NCBI GenBank assembly: GCA_015680685.1
Contig: MNCI01027262.1
Span: 1 to 64,000, forward strand
From: Gnetum montanum
Lineage: Eukaryota > Streptophyta > Gnetopsida > Gnetales > Gnetaceae
DNA length: 64,000 nt
Direction: 5' to 3'
Shown one piece after another: positions 34,063-44,035 of the stretch (positions are counted from its first letter, which is position 1; every line of letters starts with the position of its first letter). A program made the translations under genes and the position numbers. The notes under the pieces were generated by a model. It made no database searches. It had not been told where the DNA came from and worked only from the letters and a program-made list of their open reading frames with translations.

Positions 34063-35862
34063 TGAAACACCCCAAAATTCCAAGGCATTCTTGCTTCACC
34101 AAGCCTTCGCAATCTAGGAAACATCATGGTAGTTCTTCGGGAGAGGAACACCCTGATTTTAGGTTGACCAGTTTGGAAAATTTTCTACTGTCCCTGTAGA
34201 CAGGCTCTATAGATCATCTTATCTGCCCACCTGAGTAGTTTATCTAGCTGATACCCTGCTTAGAAATGATGCATGGAGTTGTCAACAGTGCTTAGGATGC
34301 ACGAAATAGTTTAGCAAGTTTTTTAAGTGATAAAGTTGGCTATGCTACACTATGCCATGCTATGTAGCTTAGCAAGCTTCATAAAATGATTACAAAATGA
34401 AGTTCTACGCTATGATACGCTACGTAGCGTAGCATAGCATAGAAAAAGCTAGACAACCAGTTCCATCGCCCGACTCCAAATCTTTCAACGATGGCCCCTT
34501 CCACAGGAAAAATGGCTAACTTCGTGAAAATTAGGTCATGTTGGTCACTACACTACACTACACAACATAGCATAGCATGGCATAGCAACTTTGCAGAAGA
34601 AACCAAGGCATCTCAAAGGGCAGGATTAGCAAGTTCGCAAGGTTCATAGTGCAAAAGATAAAGTTTGCAAATTATCGACGTTTTGTAGATTGTCAATGTT
34701 ATTGCAACTAAGGCTAGCTGCTACGCTAAGCGTAGTGTAGCATAGCAAATTTACAACAAATAGTTGATGTGCTTCAAAGGTTTCCAGCACATGAGGAAGG
34801 ACGCAACCCAAGTCTCTGCTTCTGGAGACTATGCTACGCTACACTACATAGTGTAGCATGGCATAGCAAGACGTTATGCTATGCCAATATCCAACATAGC
34901 GTAGCATAGTAAGTAGTTATGCACATTGGTGCATCTCCTCACATAACAAGCTGCTATGCTATGCCCATATGTCATGCTACAAAGCATAGCACAGCGTAGC
35001 ACATAGCTACGCTACATAAATGCATTTCATCCATCTTGAACGTTACTTAACCTAATTGCATTGTTGGCATACATCTTCAAGATCTAATGGTGTAATTACA
35101 ACATGGCAAGTTCAGAATTATGGCATGGCAAACTTGTCCAACAGACATGCACATCCAATGTTCATGCATTCCAATGCAGCACAGACAACTCAACACAGGC
35201 CTAAGGGACGTGGCATCCAAATTGCATCTTTCAGATGCCCTTGACCCTATAAATATCCCAATGAACAACACTCAGGAGATCTTTCTGGCTTGGTTGGTTA
35301 GCTGGTCCTTTAGTTAGCAAGCGAGCAAAAAGTTAGCATTGTATTCCTGAGCATTGTAAACATCTTGTTTGACATTATAGATAGTTGACACTCTCATTTG
35401 GCATTTTTCTCTGTTCTTTCCTGCTATCCTCATAGCATTCTACATTGTTGACTCCTAAGTCTACATTCAAGCATATAGTTTTCTCACTCTAAATGTCTTG
35501 GCTACTCTTGGGATCCCTATGCCCCAATCGTATCCACATTGACAGAGTGAAGTTACGTTCTTGAAGAGGTGCATTTTTCTAACTACATTTTACTTTGTTT
35601 CTTGCTTATCATTGCATTTTACATAATTTTCTACATCTTTTAAATTTAAGCATCATTTCATGCTATAAGTTTCATTTTCAAATTTTTCTGGTTCCAAAAG
35701 GTTATATTAACACCAACTAAGTCCATGTCTGATCAACCAAACCATTCAGGGCACCCCATTTTGATTTTATCTAGCACGGCCCTCCAACAGATTCGTGGTT
35801 AAGACTATCATGATTAACAACCTCTTAGTGTTTTCCAGCCACCAACATTTTCGATCGCAACA
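34063..35862 (+). repeat. 3' LTR of E2
   Basis: Begins TGAAACACCCC and ends CGCAACA. Carries TATAAATA at 35248-35255. The U3 (34330-35010) has the same dense GCTACGC / TAGCGTAGC words as the 5' copy. The CCR4-like frame resumes at 35863. Confidence 0.93.
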
Positions 35863-36059
35863 TAATCTAGTGTCTCAATGAAGAATGTTGTTGACCCATC
35901 CTCATTAATCATTACAAAGTAATTGGTAAATTATGGTTCTTAATGAGAACTATCCATCAACATCATCTATTCCTAAATTCTAGGATCTGATTTATCTATT
36001 GAAGATTTGAAATAAGTAGAATATCCACTAGCCAATGGAATTACATGTTGAATTAATGG
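35863..36059 (-). pseudogene. CCR4-like exonuclease, middle segment (E4 cargo, part 2 of 3)
   Basis: Between E2 and E3 the minus strand keeps the same frame. It reads IQHVIPLASGYSTYFKSS, then after stops MMLMDSSH, EP*FTNYFVMINEDGSTTF and FIETLDY. In the CCR4/Angel/nocturnin family this place has LxSAY...EPxFTNxT..F.GTLDYIFY, so order and spacing fit. At least five stops fall in this short piece. Positions 36055-36059 (AATGG) are the left duplication of E3. The right copy is TATGG at 43212-43216. Confidence 0.85.
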
Positions 36060-36871
36060 TGATGAGCTGTGATATCATGTATGTGATATCGTGTCGACTC
36101 TTGCGATATTATGTACGTGATATCACAGCTCGTCACCTTGTCTATAAATAAGAGGTGGCTTTCCCTTGTTTCCACATCTAAATCTAGATCCTTAGCCAAA
36201 CTATAGTAGTTTTACCATTCCAAAGTTAGAATAATTTCCATGTGCCCATAGTAGGAGTCTCAAAGTAAACGAATCTTTATTCGAGCAATTTGTACCTGAG
36301 CACATAATTGTGTACGGTAATAAAGATGAACTTTCTAATAAACCGTGTAGCATGAGGACTAAGCTAAATAGGATTAAAATTATTGTTAAATGTTTAAATG
36401 CTTTCTTAGACAATTAATCTCTCTCAATCCTTAACTCTCTTAGTTAAGTGCATTCAGTATGACTGCTTCAAGTACATGTGTAATGCTTGGTAACCTAGTA
36501 ATGAGTAGTGTTTGATAATCCCAGTAGTGTTGCACTGGTTCAGGGTGTGTTTGGCAAGTGGGAATAGATACTGATGCTAGGATGATTAAAACTTAGTTAG
36601 TGAATAGTTAATAGAAGTTATTCATTTATTTCTCTTCACCCTTCCCTACTAGCATAGGCATTAAAAAGATAAAAGACATAAGAATCATATACCTCAAACT
36701 TACTTAACCATACAACCGTGACAATAAAAGTAAGTTTGGGAAGATAGCGATTGATTAACCTTAAGTGTTCCATTAAGGTGCATAAGCACTTAGTCCTTCG
36801 AGTTTGACTAGATCGCACATGAGATCCTTGTATTTGTATGGTTGAGTGTAGGGGTACCTCGCCACTCATCA
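36060..36871 (+). repeat. 5' LTR of E3
   Basis: Pairs with 42404-43211. The first 75 bp hold repeated GATATC / GTGATATCAC words, then a TATA box (TCTATAAATAAG, 36141-36152). Confidence 0.95.
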
Positions 36872-36872
36872 T

Positions 36873-36890
36873 TGGCATCATTTTCGGGGA
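36873..36890 (+). other. Primer-binding site of E3 (tRNA-Asp type, decayed)
   Basis: TGGCATCATTTTCGGGGA follows the LTR after one base. The PBS TGGCGCCGTTGCCGGGGA, complementary to tRNA-Asp, is known from Athila-type and related plant elements. The differences are C-to-T and G-to-A transitions, as expected of methylated plant DNA. Confidence 0.8.
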
Positions 36891-36986
36891 CTTAGTTGTT
36901 TGTGCACTAAGTAGAACATAGGAAATCATTTATATTGTTAGGAGCTAGAACAAACCCTTAGGGTTGATCATAAGAAAAATAACATA

Positions 36987-39540
36987 ATGGTAAACTGCAC
37001 ACCGAACAAGACTAAAATGTCTTCTTCTTCACATAAAAGAACTTCACCACCTAGGAACAACACAAGAGATAGTCGGTGGCAAAACATACATAACCAAGAA
37101 CCACCAATTCCTCAACAATTCAATGTGGCATATATTCATCATGATGAATATATACCCAACTTTACCTTTTCCTTCCATTAAGATGAACAACTACATTGGA
37201 GAGACTTGAAGGGTAACATAATGTTGCCTCTAGACAGAGCAACCCCCAACATGCTCCTTTGTGCCCTTACATGAATAGGAATGTCATATTTATACATTTA
37301 GTACATTGCATGTGATTACAAGTCAAGGGACTACCATCCCACAGAAGTGCAACGTCAATGGGACTTGTGACAAGAGAGTTTCTATACATCATTGAAGGGC
37401 AAAGGGCCCCATAACACTCCATCCATCTTAAGCAAAATTGAGGGTGGTGAAACTATTTTAATAGATTCTCTACAAAATTATGTTCCCCCTCCTAACGATG
37501 GTGAGGAGGTGGTGTATTAGAACCTTCACTCCATGATTCACAACCCTAGTTCTGATCCCCATGAACACCAAGTGTTCAATAAATGAACACAAACATAAAA
37601 TAAGGGTGGGCATTTTGATTGTCATCACGATTGGGGCCGAGATCACCGAAGAGAAGGTAGAAAACATTATTATGACGATGGTTCTCCTTCTTATTCACCT
37701 TCATCATCACACTCACCTTCTCCTTCAACATCAAGATGCAGTCATAAGGAGCCTAACCGTGAGGATAAGGGTAAGAAAAATGAGAAACCTAGATGAGAGA
37801 GTTAAGAGCAAGGATGAGGGCATTCTAGGAAATCACGACATGGAAGAAGGAAAAGTAGGGAACTGCGTAGACATCACAAATGCTACGAATGAAACAACCA
37901 TGAAGAACCCCTACTTGCAACCCAAAGAATGTTAGACATCATGGAGGCCATTAGAATTCGTACAAGGCACCAAAAAGATAGCAGGATCAAGAGACTAGAC
38001 ATGAATAATATCCCACGATTTGAGGGGGGATACAACACTGATCCTCAGAACCATTTATAAGAATTTCATGATGCATGTGCCTTGCAGAATATTGAGAATG
38101 AGTGGCAAAAATTAAAGTTATTTCCAAGGACACTAGTAAAAGAAGCAGAAAGCTGGTACCAGTCCTTAGAATCAAAATCCATTCGAAGGTGGAGTACGAT
38201 GCTAGAACTATTTAATGATAAGTATTAAACATACTCCCAAGTGTCCAACCTATGAAATCCAATCCAAGGATGGAAGCAGGGAACACATGAACCCTTGGAC
38301 GCTGCCATGGGCCGATATTATGCACTGTTACATTGTTGCCTAGGCCATGGTTATTCATAGCAGGATCAACTATGTCATCTTGTAGATGGACTTAGCCATG
38401 AAACTAGGAGAACCATTGGAACATATGCCCAAGGGAGATTATCTAAGCTTAGGTCCCATTATATCCATAGATTTTTGGAGTAAGTAGCTAAGGAAGAAGG
38501 AGATCTATGCAAGAGAGAAAGTGCAGAAGAGTACAACTGTGATCCTTCCCTACAGGAAAGAGGACTGATATTTTGTGAGCAAGAGGATGAGTCACCACTC
38601 GAAAAGATGTTGAATAGGAAAACCTTTCTACTTCAAAAATTAACAACAGAAGTATTAGCAAAGGTAGATCAAATGTTGGATTCCTTAGATAGTAGATTTG
38701 AAACCGTTCTTAAAATCATAGAGGAGTCTAAGGAGCAAAGTAGTGATCAAGATAGAAAGAAAAAGAGGGATTTGAACCATGCACGTAACAAAGGTAAGGG
38801 AAAAATGGCTACCACCAAAGAGGTTGTGGATTCTGATACGAACAATGATGGTGGATGTGAGATATGCTAGTATGACCATCCTAAGAGATGTTGGCCAATA
38901 ATCTCACATCTGCAAGAGTCTAGGGTGTATGCACTTAACCCACGACTTAACAAATGGCAAGCACCCAGATGGTTACCTTATCCCCAAGGTAACCCAAGGT
39001 AGTTCCACCAACTATTAACATATTATCCAAGTGGAACTCTGCCACAACCTATCGAGCAACACCAGTAGTGGAAATATCCATAGTCATGGGGGATGCCACC
39101 GTCAAGACAACAATACCCTTACTGGCAACTAGATCCATATGGCTACTATGTGTAGTAGCCAATCACTCCATGTAACTCTGTTGGTCATGTGACACCACAA
39201 CATCACTACCAAGCTCAAGAGTACTATAGTAATCCTTCTCATGGAAGAGACACACCACATGCATACCATCCTCCAAATCCATTTGCATCTCTTATGCCGA
39301 TAGCTCCACTACCACCCGCTCCAGCAATGCAAGGGGAACTCCCCACTCAACTGCAGCAACACAATGCTACAAGAGCTATAAACCTTCAACCCACTACTAG
39401 TTATAATAATCGTACAAGGAGAAGACCTTTATTCAAAACCAATAATCCAAACAAGCTCTCACAACCACAAGCAGTTGAGCCTCCAAATGTTCCTCCATCA
39501 AATAAGGCTTTGGAGCTCCCTTCAAATCAAAAATAGATCT
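36987..39540 (+). pseudogene. gag (Athila-like), stop-interrupted (E3)
   Basis: ATG 36987 opens MVNCTPNKTKMSSSSHKRTS, about 100 bp after the PBS. A Ser/Arg/Lys/His-rich stretch lies near 37620-37880. The capsid-like part is at about 37930-38600: LDMNNIPRFEGGYNTDPQNH, EWQKLKLFPRTLVKEAESWY, the typical retrotrans_gag Trp-Tyr, FNDKY and HLVDGLSHETRRTIGTYAQG. A coiled, charged segment follows (38607-38870), then CEIC*YDHPKRC, a Cys/His cluster like that of E0. The Pro/Gln-rich tail is at 39189-39536. Roughly twenty stops or shifts make it non-coding now. Confidence 0.85.
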
Positions 39541-39559
39541 CAACACACACATTTATGTT

Positions 39560-40130
39560 AACACATACCATCACTAACTGGATTAAGGAGGGCCACCTTC
39601 CCAAGAAATTATCTAATCCTAGAAGTCCTTTAATTTATCTCCAAGTTGCTAGGAATGAACCTTGTAAAGCTCTTCTAGACTTAGGTTTCGAAGTCAACTT
39701 GATATCGCATGAAATGTATAAAGCCTAGAACCCACCTCCACTAATGAAGAGAAATATTCACTTAGAGCTAGCTGACCAGTCCATCATTGTTCCCTTGGGA
39801 CTAGTGGAGGACGTCGTTACCACTATGTGTGGTTGGTCATACCCAGCTGATTTCCTAGTGATACAAGTCAACAATGACAAAGAGGACTTCCCAATAATAA
39901 TTGGAAGGACATGACTGAGTACCATGAATGCATGCCTAGGAATCCATGATATTTCCCTAGAAATATCTAAGGAAAACACTTTTGGAAATATCAAGAAGAA
40001 GAGAGTTCTATCAATCACATACAATGATACAGGGTGTGATGGCGTACAGGATTGTTCAACATTGCATGCATGCAACCAGTGTGCATCAGAAGTTAACATA
40101 CAAAGATGTCTATATGTAGGAACCACATAA
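39560..40130 (+). pseudogene. aspartic protease remnant (E3)
   Basis: Reads IYLQVARNEPCKALLDLGFE, VNLISHEMYKA, LGLVEDVVTTMCGWSYPADF, FPIIIGRT and NACLGIHDISLEISKENTF. The active-site Asp is kept but the following Ser/Thr is Leu (DLG). Two stops are inside. Homologous to E0 914-1363 and E5 61880-62440. Confidence 0.8.
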
Positions 40131-40139
40131 TAATAAAAC

Positions 40140-42403
40140 ACCTAGTGTTTGATAGCTAATCAAGAGAGCAACTCACCAACATGCATGGAACTAACTAGGG
40201 GACCAACCTATGCCCACATAGAAAGCATAGATACATTGGAGCAAGAGTGTTGCCAACCTCAAATCCTTAACCTAAAAAAATCATTAGGTGGAAGCTGGAA
40301 ATTACTAAAAACTTAAAAAAAGCACTCTGATAAAAGAATACTAGTTAATGTGCAATAGACCAAACCTTACCATGAATCTAGAATGGTCAATTCACATTAC
40401 AAATTATATAAAGGATGACCTTGCTCATTATTTTGGATCTCCTCCTTTCAACTTAGTCATGGGGGAGATGGCCAGCTATGCTAATCATTTGAGGTCCTCA
40501 GTTCCTTTTTAAGTTTTTTTTTACACATTTTTGTTTTACAAATTTCTTTAACTTTTCTTGTTTCTTATTTTGCAACATCATTCATACTTTTTCATTTATT
40601 TTTGTGGTTATTTATTTTGTTAAGATTTTTCATCTAATAAGTGCTCCTAAAGATGGTATGAATTGTATTCCATTGATTGCTAATGTTTGATTTTTACCTT
40701 TAAGTTATGATTTTGTTACTAAGGTATGGTTCTTTTGATATAACAGGCAATGAGTCCACATCATCCACACGTCCATGAATTTCTATGGTCTCTCTTGGAT
40801 TGGAACTGTACAATCCCTTTTTCAATAATAAGAACTATCAATGAATTGGTGACTGGGCATTTCTCAAACTAAGGAAGGACTCAAGGACTAAAAAGGGTAT
40901 GACTTCAAGGGGATTTGATGCACTTGTTCTCGCCATTCTCTTGGGTGCTTGAATGTTTTCTTCTTGAGTCTTCCATACCATTCCGACATTGCTCCATTAT
41001 CAGGAAGCTGAGCTAATAAAAATAATAAGTCTTTACATGGTGTGGTTCTCATGCAAAAAAAAAATAACGATGAGAATTCAAAGCACATCCCTTAAATGAA
41101 ATAATCATCTAGGCTACAAGCACTGGTTATGGAACTAAAATAAACATGTTTCCTCTAACTAAGGCCCTTCTTGCTTCCTACTTTCTCCTCTTTCATTTTG
41201 TCGGAATGGTGGTGACTCTTGGGTGGAAGTATTCTAGTTACTTCAGGTGGATAGATGGGCCGAATGTGTTAATGTGAAGTCACTGGATGTGGATTGTTTG
41301 AGGCCAGATTTGGAATGAGATCTACAAATTCATATTAACCATTAATACACAAGGGGCTATACAGCACCTTGTTCTTAAGACTCCATTCCATTCTCTTTTT
41401 GCCATCCTTCTCTCTCCATTTTTCACCTCATTGCCAATTGTATCAATAGTCTATATTTTGGTTGATGCATTGTTTTCTTTTTGGTGAATTATTTGTGGTT
41501 AAGAATTTAACTCTTGCTTCCAAATGATAGTTCTAAATCCTACAGACTCTTTGAATGTGGGATTGTCAGGGCATTAAGGGAATGATCCTACTTTGGGGAG
41601 GACCCACTAGCATTCCTATTTGATGCATCTGTTAGATTCTTTCTCTTAAACATTTTTGAAATCACCATTTATTTTTTTCATCTCCATCTTTGACATCCAT
41701 TTTATCGGCGTTGCCATTATTTCTTTTTCTCCATCATTCTCCATTTTATCGGCATTTTCATTATTTATGTTTCTCCATCATTCTTACTCCTTCTCTTTTT
41801 TCATTCACCCGCTACTGGAGGTTCGCTCTCAGTCATGGGGGTCCTGGTCCAACTTTTTTGATTTTCTCCTAACCCCTACACCTCGGGTAGTCACCTTTAT
41901 TATATCTCTAGATCCATATCAGCCATATTACAACTCAACCAATGGACCTTCCACCGAAGCAAGATATCAACTACAATATGATTCATTTATCCTTGCTAAT
42001 ATAAGACTATGTTGTGTGTACAGATGGAAATCATACACCAATGGACTAGATCTAGAGGAAAAACTTGGAATGGACTGGTGCTAAAGTAGTTATGCAAGGA
42101 ACAAGATTGATGGCATGCTTATTGATGAACAAAGAAAAGCACAATCTTCGCGTTGGCAACAACAAACTTCTTCTTTTCTCTCTCTCTTCTCTTCTCTCTC
42201 TCAGTTGCCAAATAAGGCTAGATGTCAAATGTGTATAGTGTTCACTCTTGTTGTCATGAACACTAATTTTGTCATGTTTTGTAATGATGATCCATTCACA
42301 TGTCACCCCATTCAACATTCGTATCATTCAAGTCAATAATCCCATACCTTCCCAATATTTTGTAAGAAACTTGAGGATGAGTATTCATTCAGTCATGGGG
42401 GTA
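40140..42403 (+). other. E3 3' region without pol; ends in PPT
   Basis: From about 40430 the sequence is that which in E5 follows the integrase (57500-58860 read on the minus strand), so pol is missing between 40330 and 40430. The rest is non-coding. An open frame of 142 codons (41656-42084) is rich in Phe/Ser and unrecognised. It has no counterpart that I could find in E5 and I do not call it a gene. The PPT is CATGGGGGTA at 42394-42403. Confidence 0.65.
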
Positions 42404-43211
42404 TGATGAGCCATGATATCGCGTACGCGATACATCGGCTCCTGCGATATTATGTACATGATATTGCATCCCATCGCCTTATCTATAAATAAGAGGTAGC
42501 TTTCCCTTATTTCCACATCTAAAGCTAGACCCTTAGCCAAACTATAGCATTTTTACCATTCCAAAGTTAGAATAAATTCCATGTGCTCGTAGTAGGAGTC
42601 TCAAAGTGAATGGATCTTTATTCAAGCAATTTATACCTGAGCACACAATTGTGTATGGAAATAAAGATGAACTTTCTAATAAACCTTGTGGCATGAGGAC
42701 TAAGCTAAATAGGATTTAAATTATTGTTAAATGTTTAAATTCTTTCTTAGATAATTAATCTCTCTCAACCCTTAACTCTCTTAGTTAAGTGCATTCAATA
42801 CGACTACTTCGAGCACATGTGTAATGCTTGGTAACCCAGTAAGGAGTAGCGTTTGGTAATCTCAGTAGTGTTGCATTGGTTTAGGGTGTGTGCGGCAAGT
42901 GGTAACAGATACTGATGCTAGGACGATTAGAACTTAGTTAGTGAATAGTTAATAGAAGTTAGTCATTTAGTTCTCTTCACCCTTCCCTACTAGGATAGGC
43001 ATTAAAAGAATAAAAGACATAAAAAACATATACCTTAACTTACTTAACCATACAATTGTGACAATACAAGTAAGTTTGGGAAGATAGTAATTGATTAACC
43101 TTAAGTGTTCCATTAGGGCACGTAAGCACTTAGTCCTTGGAGTTCGACCAGATCACGCGTGAGATGCTCGTATTCATATGGTTGAGTGTAGGGGTACCTC
43201 GTCACTCATCA
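42404..43211 (+). repeat. 3' LTR of E3
   Basis: Pairs with 36060-36871. It keeps CGCGTACGCGA where the 5' copy reads ATGTATGTGA, showing CpG loss after insertion. TATA box TCTATAAATAAG at 42482-42493. Confidence 0.95.
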
Positions 43212-44035
43212 TATGGAAACATATTCTTCAAATTAGGTTCATCTTCCAAGGATTCCTTTACACATCCATATTATAAAAATTTATATACACTACTTCCAAC
43301 TTTTTCATTGAAGTCTCCACAAAGAATAAATGGAACTGGGCCAATATAATTTAAGAATAACTTATTGTTCAAACTTTCGTCTATTTTTTTAATCAAGTAT
43401 GCTCCTTGACATAGTCTAACATATAAATATATGGGTTTGGCAATTAAATGTGTGTTAATCATGCATACACATCTTTCTGATAACTTGATTTTTAAAATCA
43501 ATGCCAAGGCTATGTGATTTTTCTCAAATTTTAACTATTCTTTCTTTCCAATTACTTGAAGTTCTAGAATTTCAAAAATGATATTTTCTAAACTCCATTC
43601 ATATCTTTGTACTAATTCAAGCTTGTATTCTTTATAAAATATCACACAACCATCCATGTTATGATTTTGGCAATAGGCTAATCTATATGGCTCAAAATAA
43701 GAACTTCCACAGGAACCTTTTTGCTTGTAAATACATCTGTATCGCATCTTTTCCAAGTCTAGTTGGAATTTGTAAAGAAAATCCCATGGTAAGACTTCTT
43801 ATAGGCATAAAACATCAGCATAAAAATCCTGTAACTCTAATGATATACATGGGTATCAATATTCATGCCAATCCAAGGCCCATGGTTGACATAGCAGATG
43901 TTGTTTCTCACTCACTAAGGATCTTGCAAGCACATTGTATGTTACAATTTTCATTCTCATTCTTGGATTTTCCTTTGGATCATTTCTCTTCATTGGTATC
44001 ATACATCTTGTTGAAGTAATATTTTGAGTCTCCAT
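43212..44035 (-). pseudogene. CCR4/Angel-type exonuclease, N-terminal segment (E4 cargo, part 1 of 3)
   Basis: This EEP-family enzyme removes poly(A) tails from mRNA in its known relatives. The frame can start at ATG 44033-44035 (METQNITSTRCMIP). It continues RMRMKIVTYNVLARSLV (catalytic Asn region, YNVLA at 43925-43939), LLCQPWALDWHEY, a TGA, and FYADVLCL*EV (stop TAA 43799-43801 in place of Gln beside the catalytic Glu). Then come LDLEKMRYRCIYKQK, MDGCVIFYKEYKLELV, CVCMINTHL (43444-43470), YVRLCQ and VPFILCGDFNEKVGSSVYKF (43274-43333). Introns usual in plant host genes of this family are not seen. The frame goes on at 35863-36059 and 21720-21895. At least nine stops make it a pseudogene now. 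A LINE endonuclease is unlikely (see rejected list). Confidence 0.88.

Larger units (their letters stand above)
21896..35862 (+). mobile_element. E2: Tat-like Ty3/gypsy element, RT and part of integrase deleted
   Basis: LTRs 21896-23667 and 34063-35862 flank a leader, gag, protease, GGCC array, antisense gene, partial integrase, hairpin array and PPT, the same order as E1 but on the plus strand. The insertion lies inside the CCR4-like gene. The two sides share TAAT (21892-21895 and 35863-35866) as the remains of the 5-bp duplication. The first base or two of the 5' LTR are altered (AGAAACACC instead of TGAAACACC). RT, both RNase H domains and the zinc domain of integrase are absent. LTR sequences differ strongly from those of E1 except for the TGAAACACC start, so it is a separate family. 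Confidence 0.9.
36060..43211 (+). mobile_element. E3: Athila-like gag-protease LTR element without RT/integrase
   Basis: Two LTRs of about 810 bp (36060-36871 and 42404-43211, both TGATGAG...CATCA) enclose a tRNA-Asp-like PBS, gag, protease, and about 2.2 kb of non-coding sequence ending in a CATGGGGGTA PPT. There is no RT, RNase H or integrase. Target-site copies are AATGG and TATGG (4/5). The LTRs are similar over their full length, with scattered transitions. E0 has the same gag-protease-tail plan. E5, on the minus strand, shares the LTR end, protease and tail but keeps pol. Confidence 0.92.

Noticed and set aside
33709-34083. 124-codon minus-strand frame as a gene
   Set aside because: It spans the PPT and LTR border of E2, so it cannot be an element gene, and it has no family match by eye.
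36873-36890. tRNA gene fragment
   Set aside because: It is only the 18-base PBS, without tRNA arms or A/B boxes around it.
41656-42084. 142-codon open frame as a gene
   Set aside because: Phe/Ser-rich text from T/C-rich DNA in the E3 non-coding tail, with no family feature and no counterpart found in E5.
43212-44035. LINE-type (APE) endonuclease as explanation for the EEP motifs
   Set aside because: The motifs PWALDWHEY, DGCVIFYK, NTHL, YVRLCQ, ETLDYIWY and the compact end after PSDH fit CCR4/Angel/nocturnin proteins rather than LINE endonucleases, and no LINE reverse transcriptase follows.
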